DNA from: Crocinitomicaceae bacterium
GTDB lineage: Bacteria > Bacteroidota > Bacteroidia > Flavobacteriales_G > Salibacteraceae
Assembly: GCA_002713215.1 (NCBI GenBank)
Contig: PAVO01000004.1
Span: forward strand, 62,001 to 126,000
DNA: 64,000 nt
Direction: 5' to 3'
Positions 52,218-59,855 of the stretch are shown piece by piece (positions within the stretch are counted from its first letter, which is position 1; every line of letters starts with the position of its first letter). A program made the translations under genes and the position numbers. The notes beneath the pieces are model-generated. The model was not told the DNA's origin, did not search any database, and saw only the letters and a program-made list of their open reading frames with translations.

Positions 52218-53090
52218 TTAAAGTTTGTTTAAAACCATATCATGAGCCAGCTCAAAAATGATACCATCAGCATCACTGGTGATTGCTTGCTTTTTGCCAA
52301 CAATCTTAGTGCGCACTTTGATTTTTCTCAGCGCTTCTTCAATGATGGTGGCCATTAAGTCTTGCCCAGATTGCGCTGAGATTTGTTCAAGCTCTAAATC
52401 CATATCGCGCGTTTCGTCTTTCACATGCTGATCAAACGTATTTCTTGTTTCATCAGAAACGGCATCTCGTACATCGTCACTAGAGAACGGGAGCATGAAT
52501 TCATCCACATTAATAGGGTATTCGGATTCCTCCAGTTCAAGCACCCCTTCAGAGTCATCATCTGCGATGTAATCAACGGCTTTGTCAAAAGCATGTTTGG
52601 CGACGCGGTATGTGTTGAACGTCTCTTTTCTGTCGCCCGTAAATAAGTGCTTCAGGATGCGATAGATGTCGTCTTCTTCAGCGTCATCAAGACTTGCATA
52701 CGCTGAGATGTCATAAAGGCCGTCATCTCGTTTATCAGTAGAGAAATCTTGTAAAATGTAGCCACTTTCTCCGCCAAGGATCACTTCAATTTTCCCATTT
52801 AGACGTTCAACCATGGCGGCATCTTCGCAATCGCTGATACCATAAGGTAATTCGTGGGAAATACGAATGTTGAGCGTATCTGCTGCGTCCAAGTATACAA
52901 CGCTGTCTAGTGGCCCTGAGAAGACCTCAGCGGCTTTTAGTGCTGTACGGTAACTCTCTATCTTGCGGAAGTGGTCAACGCCAGCCATGGCTTTGCGGAG
53001 CGTATTAAGCTTAACGTTTGGCAGTTGTTTAGATAATGCCATTGAATAATCAAGAAAAGCCTGCTCTGAAGGATAAGATAAAATTGTCAT
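52218..53090 (-). CDS. Hypothetical acidic protein
   Basis: A 290-aa protein from the ATG at 53090 (GGAGTTAC upstream). Helical and very acidic, especially residues 140-230. No motif recognised. An operator promoter 230 nt upstream leaves a long leader. Confidence 0.65.
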   Translation of the reverse strand: MTILSYPSEQAFLDYSMALSKQLPNVKLNTLRKAMAGVDHFRKIESYRTALKAAEVFSGPLDSVVYLDAADTLNIRISHELPYGISDCEDAAMVERLNGKIEVILGGESGYILQDFSTDKRDDGLYDISAYASLDDAEEDDIYRILKHLFTGDRKETFNTYRVAKHAFDKAVDYIADDDSEGVLELEESEYPINVDEFMLPFSSDDVRDAVSDETRNTFDQHVKDETRDMDLELEQISAQSGQDLMATIIEEALRKIKVRTKIVGKKQAITSDADGIIFELAHDMVLNKL

Positions 53091-53310
53091 GTGTAACTCC
53101 AAATAACTTGTCAGTGCTATCGTTTCGTGAACTCCCAAGACAAAACACGCACCAATGAAAGTTTCGGTTACGTGACGTACTCGATGTACCGTTTTGTATT
53201 AATCATACTTTGCACCATTTCGGTGGGAGTTGCGGGCAATGGACCCAGTAACGGCTTACAGCTATTTCACTTGCGAAACTGGAATTATCATAACAAGAAT
53301 AGATGGTTAG
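53091..53310 (-). other. Gene-free leader of the 52218 gene
   Basis: About 220 bp without a convincing gene. On the minus strand the promoter (TTGTGC, 17 nt, TATGAT) is at about 53287-53316. The transcript leader holds some G/C-rich inverted segments but no clear motif. The plus-strand open frame across it lacks a ribosome-binding site. Confidence 0.4.
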
Positions 53311-53328
53311 CACAACACTTTTGTTGTT
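53311..53328. promoter_or_regulatory. Palindromic operator, divergent
   Basis: CACAAC-ACTTTT-GTTGTT. On the minus strand TTGTGC is 17 nt before TATGAT. On the plus strand an extended -10 (TGT-TAGTAT) lies before the small membrane gene. Confidence 0.75.
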
Positions 53329-53394
53329 TTTGGTTCAGCTTGTGAAAAAAGTGTTAGTATTAAAGGTTCCCAAAGCTAAAGGAAGGAGATCATT

Positions 53395-53541
53395 ATGGAT
53401 GTGACCTTGATCCTGATCTTGTCACTGGGGCCTATCTTACTTTACTCAGCAGGGATGAGTATGTGGATGGCGTATCTTTTCTGGTGGAAACCCCATAAGG
53501 CAGCCCGCAAACAAAGCTGGCCGCCAATGATTTCTAACTAG
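53395..53541 (+). CDS. Small membrane protein
   Basis: 48 aa, with an excellent AAGGAAGGAG before the ATG. MDVTLILILSLGPILLYSAG and MSMWMAYLFWW give one or two membrane helices, then a basic Lys/Arg tail. The end overlaps the minus-strand gene stop by 4 nt. Own promoter with operator. Function unknown. Confidence 0.65.
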   Translation: MDVTLILILSLGPILLYSAGMSMWMAYLFWWKPHKAARKQSWPPMISN

Positions 53542-54080
53542 GCAAACAAATCACCTTGGACGGGTGTGCTGGGCTCTGCCGTAACGGGCGCTTTAATGTC
53601 GTTGGCAGCAGCATTGGCATCTTCAAATTCTGGAGTGGCATCCACTTTATCTGGGTATCCTACATTACCGCTCATGAGACAAAGCGCATCGCCAATGACG
53701 TAGCCTTCTTGAGTTCTCAATCTGAAAATAGCCGGGTCGCCTTCAATCACTTTGCATATAGGGTGTGTGTATGCGGGGCCAACAGTATCCAAGGTCGCTG
53801 TGATTGCGCGCACAAGTTCGCTATCGCGCAAGGCATCTGCCGCAAGAGTCACTTTTGAACCGTCGCCTGGTGTTGGTGTGAAGGTAATGGCCCCATCACT
53901 GATAAAATCGACGGTGATCTGCGAATAATCACCTTCAAGCGGTAATGTTTGACCAGATTTAAGATTGGCAATAACAATAAGCGCTTGCTCAGTAGTGTTC
54001 GTGGCGTGTTCTCGCTCAACTTTGTGTTCCTGCATTCCAAGCATACGGTTGGCGTATGGAAATAAATCGCGGTATTTCAT
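53538..54080 (-). CDS. Hypothetical protein
   Basis: A 180-aa protein from the ATG at 54080, coupled to the upstream gene by a TGATG overlap. Beta-rich middle; acidic, Ala/Pro-rich tail ending in GDLFA. No family recognised. Confidence 0.65.
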   Translation of the reverse strand: MKYRDLFPYANRMLGMQEHKVEREHATNTTEQALIVIANLKSGQTLPLEGDYSQITVDFISDGAITFTPTPGDGSKVTLAADALRDSELVRAITATLDTVGPAYTHPICKVIEGDPAIFRLRTQEGYVIGDALCLMSGNVGYPDKVDATPEFEDANAAANDIKAPVTAEPSTPVQGDLFA

Positions 54081-54502
54081 CACTGTTCCTTGTGTAATTT
54101 TTCCAAAGCTCGATAAATATACTCAGGCTCTTTTTTCGCGCTACTTAAGGTATGAAGCTTGTCTAAATCATCATTCATGTCTTCAGCATTGATCAATTCC
54201 ATTAAATTAATCACTGCATCACGTATTTCCGTATTTTCAAGTTTGCGAGATGTGCGCCAGCCGAGGTAGGTAATAACCTGATAAGCTTGGTGATCTTTTT
54301 TTAACTCAGTGACACGAGGATCATCAGTCTTAATGACGAGAGTGCTAGAGTCTTCTCTATGATAGCGGGAAAGGTTTGTCTCATCTTCAAAAGATACGCT
54401 CCAATCACCGATAGACTTAACTGTAGTTTGTCTTGGTTCTTCATTTGGGCGAGTAAAGATAAGTACGCTATCGCCTACTTCGATGTTACCGATGATTTTC
54501 AT
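54080..54502 (-). CDS. Hypothetical protein
   Basis: A 140-aa protein. The N-terminal 55 residues (MKIIGNIEVGDSVLIFTRP ... SRYHRED) look like a small beta-barrel (SH3-like); the rest is helical. First gene of a two-gene operon under the operator at 54556. Confidence 0.65.
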   Translation of the reverse strand: MKIIGNIEVGDSVLIFTRPNEEPRQTTVKSIGDWSVSFEDETNLSRYHREDSSTLVIKTDDPRVTELKKDHQAYQVITYLGWRTSRKLENTEIRDAVINLMELINAEDMNDDLDKLHTLSSAKKEPEYIYRALEKLHKEQ

Positions 54503-54555
54503 GCTAAGCCTTTCTTATTTTCGATACAGAAAGGATAACAAAATAGAGGGGTGAA

Positions 54556-54573
54556 AACAACATAAATGTTGTT
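54556..54573 (-). promoter_or_regulatory. Palindromic operator/promoter, 54502 operon
   Basis: AACAAC-ATAAAT-GTTGTT. On the minus strand TTGTTT is 17 nt before TATCCT, preceded by TGT. Confidence 0.8.
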
Positions 54574-54581
54574 AAATTGAA

Positions 54582-54651
54582 GCTAGGGAAGGGTAGCCAC
54601 ATTTGTTTGGGGAAACAAACTACCGACGAGTTCACACCCTACCTCCCTAGC
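54582..54651. ncRNA. Strong structured element with alternative pairings
   Basis: The outer stem is GCTAGGGA (54582-54589) with TCCCTAGC (54644-54651). An inner hairpin is TTTGTTT-GGGG-AAACAAA (54602-54619). GGTAG (54592-54596) can pair with CTACC at 54620-54624 or at 54639-54643, so two folds compete. No T-run follows, which argues against a simple terminator. Strand unknown. It lies between the end of the 54706 gene and the 54556 operator. Confidence 0.45.
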
Positions 54652-54705
54652 GGATTTCAGTATAACATTAGCGCACCCAAAGAATCTACTGGGTACAAAG
54701 AAAAT

Positions 54706-55140
54706 TTAGCCTTCTTCTTCAGTGTCGTCTTCATCATCCATGCCGATGAAATAAGGATACATTGGGACTTCACCATCAACTAATTGTCTGTATCGCTCAA
54801 TATGCATTTTGCTGCGATCAGTTTCAATGTACTGACCATTTGAACTGGTGGCGTAAGTGATGATGTGAGATTTATTGGTTAATAGGAACTCACGAATATC
54901 GACTTTGCCATTAGCGATGGCATCGACTTGTTCTTCAACAACAGGAACAATAGCAAACGAAATCCAACCTTCTTCACGGGATTCACCTGTCCAGTATCTA
55001 AAATACAATTGATCATCCGGCGCGCGAACAATCCCCATTGTTGTCAAACCGTCGTACATGTCGAAGGTTTTTTCAATTACAAACTCAATCCCTGATTCTG
55101 GAAAGCTAGGGGCCTTCCGATTAAACTGTGCAGCATTCAT
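54706..55140 (-). CDS. Hypothetical protein
   Basis: A 144-aa protein (MNAAQFNRKAPSFPESG...), alpha/beta, ending in the acidic DDEDDTEEEG. Second gene of the operon starting at 55495. No family recognised. Confidence 0.65.
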   Translation of the reverse strand: MNAAQFNRKAPSFPESGIEFVIEKTFDMYDGLTTMGIVRAPDDQLYFRYWTGESREEGWISFAIVPVVEEQVDAIANGKVDIREFLLTNKSHIITYATSSNGQYIETDRSKMHIERYRQLVDGEVPMYPYFIGMDDEDDTEEEG

Positions 55141-55165
55141 GCTCTATGTGTCTCTCTATAAATGT

Positions 55166-55495
55166 TTATTTAATACTGGCATTGATGTCGCCAAGAAACG
55201 TCCCTAAATCGAACGCAACGCTGGACTTCTTTGCTTCATCAGCTTGCTTTTGAAGCGCAAGGCTATGATTGATGTCAATGCAGCTATTTTTATCGGTAAA
55301 CCATACGTCGTCGCACTTCATTAGTGCCTGCATAAGTGTCGCTTCTGACTGAAGCATAGCCTTAAGTTCATCTAAGCTGGAAAATCGGCCTGATTCGATG
55401 GCCATAAGAATGTCAGCGTTTTGATGGGTCCGGCCTGCCATTTCCTGCTTATCTGAATTTGAGGGGCGAAACGCAGTCCCTTTTTTATTTGACAT
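55166..55495 (-). CDS. Hypothetical protein
   Basis: A 109-aa helical protein (MSNKKGTAFRPSNSDKQEMA...), basic N-terminus. No motif. First gene of its operon, divergent from rnhA across the operator at 55555. Confidence 0.65.
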   Translation of the reverse strand: MSNKKGTAFRPSNSDKQEMAGRTHQNADILMAIESGRFSSLDELKAMLQSEATLMQALMKCDDVWFTDKNSCIDINHSLALQKQADEAKKSSVAFDLGTFLGDINASIK

Positions 55496-55554
55496 AGGTT
55501 TATCAATTCTCTTTTTAAATCATAGGTGACATGGTACACGACAACACACAAATA

Positions 55555-55572
55555 AACAACATTTTTGTTGTT
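55555..55572. promoter_or_regulatory. Palindromic operator with promoters in both directions
   Basis: AACAAC-ATTTTT-GTTGTT. On the minus strand TTGTTT is 17 nt before TACCAT. On the plus strand TTGTTT is 17 nt before GATACT (toward rnhA). Confidence 0.82.
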
Positions 55573-55632
55573 TTAAATAACCCAATGTGTGATACTTGAA
55601 ACATTAAAAATGGATTAAATTGAGATAATACA

Positions 55633-56049
55633 ATGCAGTTATATTGTGATGGCGCGTATTCAAGAAAGCCCAAGAGCGCCGGGGTAGGGGCTACATTTAG
55701 CTTCAATGGTAAGCAATACGATTTGTCATTGGGGGTAGAGCCAGATGATTCGAACCTGGTTGAGATGAAGGCGGTCTCATGCGCTCTTATGTTTCTGAAT
55801 CAGAGCGTTGGAGATAAGGTATCAAAATCAATGGATGTAGTGGTTGTCACTGATAGCGACTATGTTGAGCGGGAAGCGGAAAATAGCACGGATGCCTGGG
55901 CAAATGTGGAGTTGTTGTTCAGTCGTTTCAAGTCCGTGTCGCTTAGAGTGGTAAAAGGACATCGTGGCATGAAGTCTCACGATAGTATGGTGAATGAACA
56001 TGTTGATAGGCTAGCGAAAAAAGCCATGAGAGCCCAGCAGTATGTGTAG
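55633..56049 (+). CDS. rnhA: Ribonuclease HI
   Basis: 138 aa. It degrades RNA in RNA-DNA hybrids. The catalytic carboxylates are visible: Asp6 (YCDGAYS), Glu44 (LVEMKAV), Asp74 (VVTDSDY) and Asp125 (NEHVDRLAK). Slightly shorter than E. coli RNase HI (155 aa). It would remove primers during replication of the element. Own operator promoter. Confidence 0.9.
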   Translation: MQLYCDGAYSRKPKSAGVGATFSFNGKQYDLSLGVEPDDSNLVEMKAVSCALMFLNQSVGDKVSKSMDVVVVTDSDYVEREAENSTDAWANVELLFSRFKSVSLRVVKGHRGMKSHDSMVNEHVDRLAKKAMRAQQYV

Positions 56050-56128
56050 TGAGTAGTTTAAAACGATAAAGCTTCAGATTTATCTTTGGTGCTTGAACGT
56101 ACCATGGTGCCGAATCCTATTCTCAATA

Positions 56129-56149
56129 GGCCGCGTTAAGTACGCGGCC
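56129..56149. terminator. Hairpin between convergent genes
   Basis: GGCCGCG/CGCGGCC perfect stem with a 7-nt loop between rnhA and the 56169 gene. No T-run. Confidence 0.5.
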
Positions 56150-56168
56150 ATAAGTCCAAGATTAACTT

Positions 56169-56423
56169 TTATGCGTCCCCGAACACAATGTCATGCTCAT
56201 GCTTTGAATGCGTTTCAAGGAACGTCTTTACCTTGATATGAAGTGCGGACCCTTCATCGACGCGGGATTTCACAAAAACGTGTGCCTGCTCATCAGTCTT
56301 GAAGGTGTCCATTTCATCAATTTTCTGTAGCTGAAAATCGTCTTCGGACTCAAAGAGACCCCAACCCTCACTTTCCGCAACGGCTTCTTCATCGACGTTT
56401 AAAGCGTGTTCTAAAACAGACAT
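56169..56423 (-). CDS. Small acidic protein
   Basis: An 84-aa protein from the ATG at 56423, with AAGGGG upstream, starting 4 nt after the stop of the previous gene. Acidic and helical. No family recognised. Confidence 0.6.
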   Translation of the reverse strand: MSVLEHALNVDEEAVAESEGWGLFESEDDFQLQKIDEMDTFKTDEQAHVFVKSRVDEGSALHIKVKTFLETHSKHEHDIVFGDA

Positions 56424-56427
56424 GACA

Positions 56428-56907
56428 TCACCCCTTATGAAACGTGACATAGCCACCGGCAAGAGGCTCTGCATCGAAGCCTAAAATGAAGGAGAGGTTG
56501 CTTACCTCTTCTTCTCCAAGAGATACCGCGTCCAGTATGATTTCATCCGCATCTTGAGTTCGAGTAAAGCAATCAAATTCTGACTGGATGGCATCCAGTG
56601 TAGAACCCAACACTTTAACTGAGCTCATAGGCATGCTGGAAATTTTCTGTATGGGAAGTGAAGAAAGCGATTCTTGGAGTATGTTTCGGCCTTCTTGCGT
56701 TAAATCACCATCTTCAACTGGAAGTTGAATAGTGTTTCCGTTGTCCAACTGAAGCTCTACATATTCACGTTCGCAATGTTCCAGATCTAAACCTTCAACG
56801 TCAGCCGTCTTGATTTCAGTGATGCGAAGGTCGTTTGTATCTATCTGGCAGTCTGAAGTAACAGTGCATGTTCCCCAATCTGAATTGTACTTTGCAATAA
56901 TGTTCAT
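56428..56907 (-). CDS. Hypothetical protein
   Basis: A 159-aa acidic protein from the ATG at 56907 (MNIIAKYNSDWGTC...; GGGGAAAC upstream). The longer upstream frame crosses the promoter and is rejected. Beta-rich N-terminal half. No motif. Confidence 0.65.
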   Translation of the reverse strand: MNIIAKYNSDWGTCTVTSDCQIDTNDLRITEIKTADVEGLDLEHCEREYVELQLDNGNTIQLPVEDGDLTQEGRNILQESLSSLPIQKISSMPMSSVKVLGSTLDAIQSEFDCFTRTQDADEIILDAVSLGEEEVSNLSFILGFDAEPLAGGYVTFHKG

Positions 56908-56965
56908 TTGTTTCCCCGTTTGCTCTTTATTTGATGGAAATATAATAGCAAAACGAGGTGTTAAA

Positions 56966-56983
56966 AACAACATTTTTGTTGTA
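56966..56983 (-). promoter_or_regulatory. Palindromic operator/promoter, 56907 operon
   Basis: AACAAC-ATTTTT-GTTGTA. On the minus strand TTGTTT is 17 nt before TATTAT, preceded by TGC. Confidence 0.82.
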
Positions 56984-57099
56984 TTTAGTGTATTAATTTC
57001 GTTCACATCATTTAATCTAAAAGGTCCTAATGGGGATCTGTTTAAAATCATATATCAAAATGCGTTGAAAAATAGATGATTATTGCTCCGTTAAATAGT

Positions 57100-57600
57100 T
57101 TAATATTTCCATTCAGACTTTGCAGGATTGCAAGACAGTTTGTTGATTTCAATGATTTCTGAAGGCATAACAGCCCTCTGCAATCTACATTCAGTATTTC
57201 CGTAGCGAACAAGACTAGGATCGTCTTCAGGGATACTACAAACGACCTCCAAAGGCTCACCGATAGACTCCAAAAACCTTTTAGAGTCTTCATTACCTTC
57301 TCCAATCATGCTAATTACTTCACCACCATACATGCTAACCAAGTAGAATACCCCCATACAGTTTTCTTCAGGTCTTTTAGATACGAACCAAACTGAATGC
57401 TGTGCATCTATATTAAAATCCTCACATTCATGCCCCCAAGAAGATGTGAAATGTTCAATAGCCTGGCTGGATAACTTGGATTTGTACTGTTCCATGAAAT
57501 CTCGCCGTGTTTGTTCGATAGTTCGAATTAATATCCCTTTTTGTTCGATGCTTTGAATTTCAGCCCTTGTATAGTGATACAGTTTTATTTTCTTACTCAT
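57100..57600 (-). CDS. Possible ADP-ribosyltransferase-fold protein
   Basis: A 166-aa protein from the ATG at 57600. LYHYTRAEIQSIEQKGIL and later SVWFVSKRPEENCMGVFYLV recall the 'H-x-T ... G-L' and 'Y/F-x-x' strands of DarT/KptA/ART-fold enzymes. No catalytic Glu could be assigned with confidence. It differs from the tandem ART at 16.5 kb. Expressed downstream of the 58622 gene. Confidence 0.5.
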   Translation of the reverse strand: MSKKIKLYHYTRAEIQSIEQKGILIRTIEQTRRDFMEQYKSKLSSQAIEHFTSSWGHECEDFNIDAQHSVWFVSKRPEENCMGVFYLVSMYGGEVISMIGEGNEDSKRFLESIGEPLEVVCSIPEDDPSLVRYGNTECRLQRAVMPSEIIEINKLSCNPAKSEWKY

Positions 57601-57680
57601 AGAATATTTACCCGAAGTTATATTTTTATTTACAACCCAACAAATAAAATAAAGACCAGTGAACTCTGGCCTTTTTATAC

Positions 57681-58622
57681 TTATAGCGTCACGGAGTTGG
57701 CAAGTTCTGGGGCATACCGTGAAAGCCACAAACGTACGTCCTTTTTGCAAATCGTCGCCTGGTAACCTGTCTCGCCCCCAAGCTTTTGGTCAGCAATACA
57801 GTAATCGAGAAGATCTTTAGATTCACCGTCACTAAAGAATTCAACGACGGTATCAACAGGGCCATCACAGGAAAAATCACACCCTTCAAGCGCCGCTATG
57901 TCTTGGGCCAGTGTTCCGTCTTTGAGCGCAGTAAAGAAGTAATCTTCAGCACTAAATTCGATGACATGCTCTCCATCATCGGTTTCGACCGATAGAGAGA
58001 TGGGGATCCGCTTCTTCACCATACGGATCTCTCTAGCTGGAATGCTCTCGTCATAAATTTCATCAAGTGCCATGGATTGAGGGTAATCCTCATAAGGGCA
58101 CAGGTCATTCGTACAGAAGCCTCCCGCTGTAATTTCAAAAGCGCATTTTTTACAGGTTCTCGATGTGTCACTATCAATAGAGTCGATAAATGCGTTCATG
58201 GCTTTTAAGTTGTGAAAGATTAATCCTTCAGGATCAGAGTTTGATTCAGACAGTAACTCGTCACCAAAAGCGTCAAGCAGCGCAGTTTTGAACTGAGTTT
58301 CGTTTATGTCTGCGATACGAACCAATGAAACCAGTAGACGCGAAAGCGCCAGGCCTTCTTCAATATAGGTCTCGGTGCCTTCCTCAATGAGTTGGTGGAG
58401 CTTAGCAATAAGGTTTGGCTCCATGGCCTTGCTGTGAGCGTTAGAGTTTGCAAAACAAGATGCGTATTGATGCTCGTTCTTAAGTGCCAATTGGGTAACT
58501 AAAAACGCATTAACACGACTGTCTTTTTTGACATCAGAGCCATTGAAGATCGCGAGCGCCTGTCGAGTTTGTGAAAAGAAGTCGGTCTCAGAAATAGAAG
58601 AAATAACCGGTGTATTCGGCAT
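57681..58622 (-). CDS. Zinc-ribbon protein of unknown function
   Basis: A 313-aa acidic protein from the ATG at 58622 (AGGAACG upstream). The centre has SDTSRTCKKCAFEITAGGFCTNDLCPYED, a four-cysteine ribbon. The C-terminal third is alpha/beta and acidic. It is preceded by a long structured leader, like the other zinc-ribbon genes at 1620 and 29397. No family recognised. Confidence 0.7.
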   Translation of the reverse strand: MPNTPVISSISETDFFSQTRQALAIFNGSDVKKDSRVNAFLVTQLALKNEHQYASCFANSNAHSKAMEPNLIAKLHQLIEEGTETYIEEGLALSRLLVSLVRIADINETQFKTALLDAFGDELLSESNSDPEGLIFHNLKAMNAFIDSIDSDTSRTCKKCAFEITAGGFCTNDLCPYEDYPQSMALDEIYDESIPAREIRMVKKRIPISLSVETDDGEHVIEFSAEDYFFTALKDGTLAQDIAALEGCDFSCDGPVDTVVEFFSDGESKDLLDYCIADQKLGGETGYQATICKKDVRLWLSRYAPELANSVTL

Positions 58623-58845
58623 AATTGTCGTTCCTATATTTATCTCAGCAGTAGGGTGCTTGCTCCGGTCCACACTGCCGAGCCTTTGATAAGGACGTAC
58701 AATGTTTTATGGTGTGTAGTGATGGTTGTTCGCCATACGGGCATCGCCCGGGAGCAAGGACAAGGTAACCAACCTTGAATACCAGCCCTGTCCGACAGTG
58801 AACTGCGCAGCAGCCAGTAGATAAGATAAGAGTAACACAGGAATA
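58623..58845 (-). promoter_or_regulatory. Long structured 5' leader of the 58622 gene
   Basis: No open frame. On the minus strand it has GGACA/TGTCC (58758-58762 with 58789-58793), CAAGGT/ACCTTG (58761-58777), CGGGC/GCCCG (58738-58750), then CATAAAACATTG and a G-rich segment before the ribosome-binding site. Similar order of parts to the leaders at 1400 and 29194. Confidence 0.4.
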
Positions 58846-58853
58846 TCACAAAT

Positions 58854-58871
58854 AACAACATTTATGTTGTT
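58854..58871 (-). promoter_or_regulatory. Palindromic operator/promoter, 58622 gene
   Basis: AACAAC-ATTTAT-GTTGTT. On the minus strand TTGTTA is 18 nt before TACTCT. Confidence 0.75.
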
Positions 58872-58884
58872 TTTACAACATTTA

Positions 58885-58948
58885 ATCTTTACCCATTGAA
58901 ACAATGTAAAGATATGGTATTCTTTACTTATGGTTAATCGGTAAAGAG
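58885..58948 (+). promoter_or_regulatory. Toxin-antitoxin operator with four half-sites
   Basis: ATCTTTAC (58885-58892), GTAAAGA (58906-58912), TCTTTAC (58921-58927) and GTAAAGAG (58941-58948) form alternating inverted repeats just before the antitoxin. This is typical of autoregulation by the antitoxin. Confidence 0.65.
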
Positions 58949-58954
58949 GTGTTT

Positions 58955-59176
58955 ATGGCTAAAGTAAGCGCAAAAAGACAGATTACATTACCTATCGAGC
59001 AGTGTGTGATTGCGCATATTAATGCAGGCGATGATGTTGAAAGCTTTGTTGATAGGCAAGGTGTAATTTCGATTATAAAAAAACAATCTGGTGCAGCTAA
59101 AGGCTTGTTAAAAGGCGTTACCGTGGACTCGCAGGTCAGTGAGCAAAGCTCATTAGAAAGCGCAATAAATAGATGA
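58955..59176 (+). CDS. AbrB/MazE-like antitoxin
   Basis: A 73-aa protein from the ATG at 58955 (AAAGAGG upstream). MAKVSAKRQITLPIEQCV and the GDDVESFVDRQGVISI strand are the swapped-hairpin AbrB DNA-binding fold. The C-terminal half is the flexible toxin-binding tail. Its stop overlaps the toxin start by 4 nt. It should bind the half-sites just upstream. Confidence 0.85.
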   Translation: MAKVSAKRQITLPIEQCVIAHINAGDDVESFVDRQGVISIIKKQSGAAKGLLKGVTVDSQVSEQSSLESAINR

Positions 59177-59607
59177 TAGCAATTGATACAAATATATTGC
59201 TTCGATACTTGTTGCAAGATGATGAAGCACAGGCCAGTAAAGCGACCAAATTGATTTTAGGTGACCAAGATGTACTCGTGACTGATGTGGTGCTCATAGA
59301 AACCATCTGGACACTAAAAGGCAAACGCTACAACCTGAGTAAAGATCAAATTGTTAATGTTCTCCATGCACTATTTGCTGAGCCAAATTTGACGTTTGAG
59401 GATGGTCAAGCTGTATGGGGTGCATTAAAAGACTTTATGAATGCTAAGCCTATAAAATCAGGCGGCAAGACTAAACAAGCAGATTTTCCAGATGCATTGA
59501 TTGTTAACAAAGCAAAGCGTTATGGTCAGCTAAATAAAAAAGAAGTATCAACGATTTACACCTTTGATAAGGCGGCGTTAGAGATAGATGGAACAAAACA
59601 ACCTTAA
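59173..59607 (+). CDS. PIN-domain toxin (VapC-like)
   Basis: A 144-aa PIN ribonuclease. The acidic residues are in MIAIDTNILLRYL (Asp5), VVLIETIWTL (Glu) and ADFPDALI (Asp). Overlaps the antitoxin gene (ATGA). VapC toxins cut tRNA or rRNA; here the pair probably stabilises the element. Confidence 0.87.
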   Translation: MIAIDTNILLRYLLQDDEAQASKATKLILGDQDVLVTDVVLIETIWTLKGKRYNLSKDQIVNVLHALFAEPNLTFEDGQAVWGALKDFMNAKPIKSGGKTKQADFPDALIVNKAKRYGQLNKKEVSTIYTFDKAALEIDGTKQP

Positions 59608-59809
59608 CCCTAATTCACCACAGAAACACACTTTATCTTTGTCCGCTAAAATTGCGTTAAACGAATACGGTGAAGACAGGTGTATTGCGGCGTATGAAGA
59701 TTATAAAAATATTCACGACACTGATGAGCTCGCAAAAAAGCATGGTGTTCATGCGGATTTTATCCTATCACTCGTTAACGCAGGTGAAGAACTGGACGAA
59801 ATGACATAA
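59588..59809 (+). CDS. Small helical protein after the toxin
   Basis: A 73-aa protein overlapping the toxin end by 20 nt. SLSAKIALNEYGEDRCIAAYEDYKNIHDTDELAKKHGVHADFIL looks like a small HTH-type helical domain. It may be a third component of the toxin-antitoxin unit or a remnant. Moderately supported. Confidence 0.5.
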   Translation: MEQNNLNPNSPQKHTLSLSAKIALNEYGEDRCIAAYEDYKNIHDTDELAKKHGVHADFILSLVNAGEELDEMT

Positions 59810-59855
59810 CCATTAGAATGCAGCTTAGTATGAAATTATTACTGTCCTACATGGT

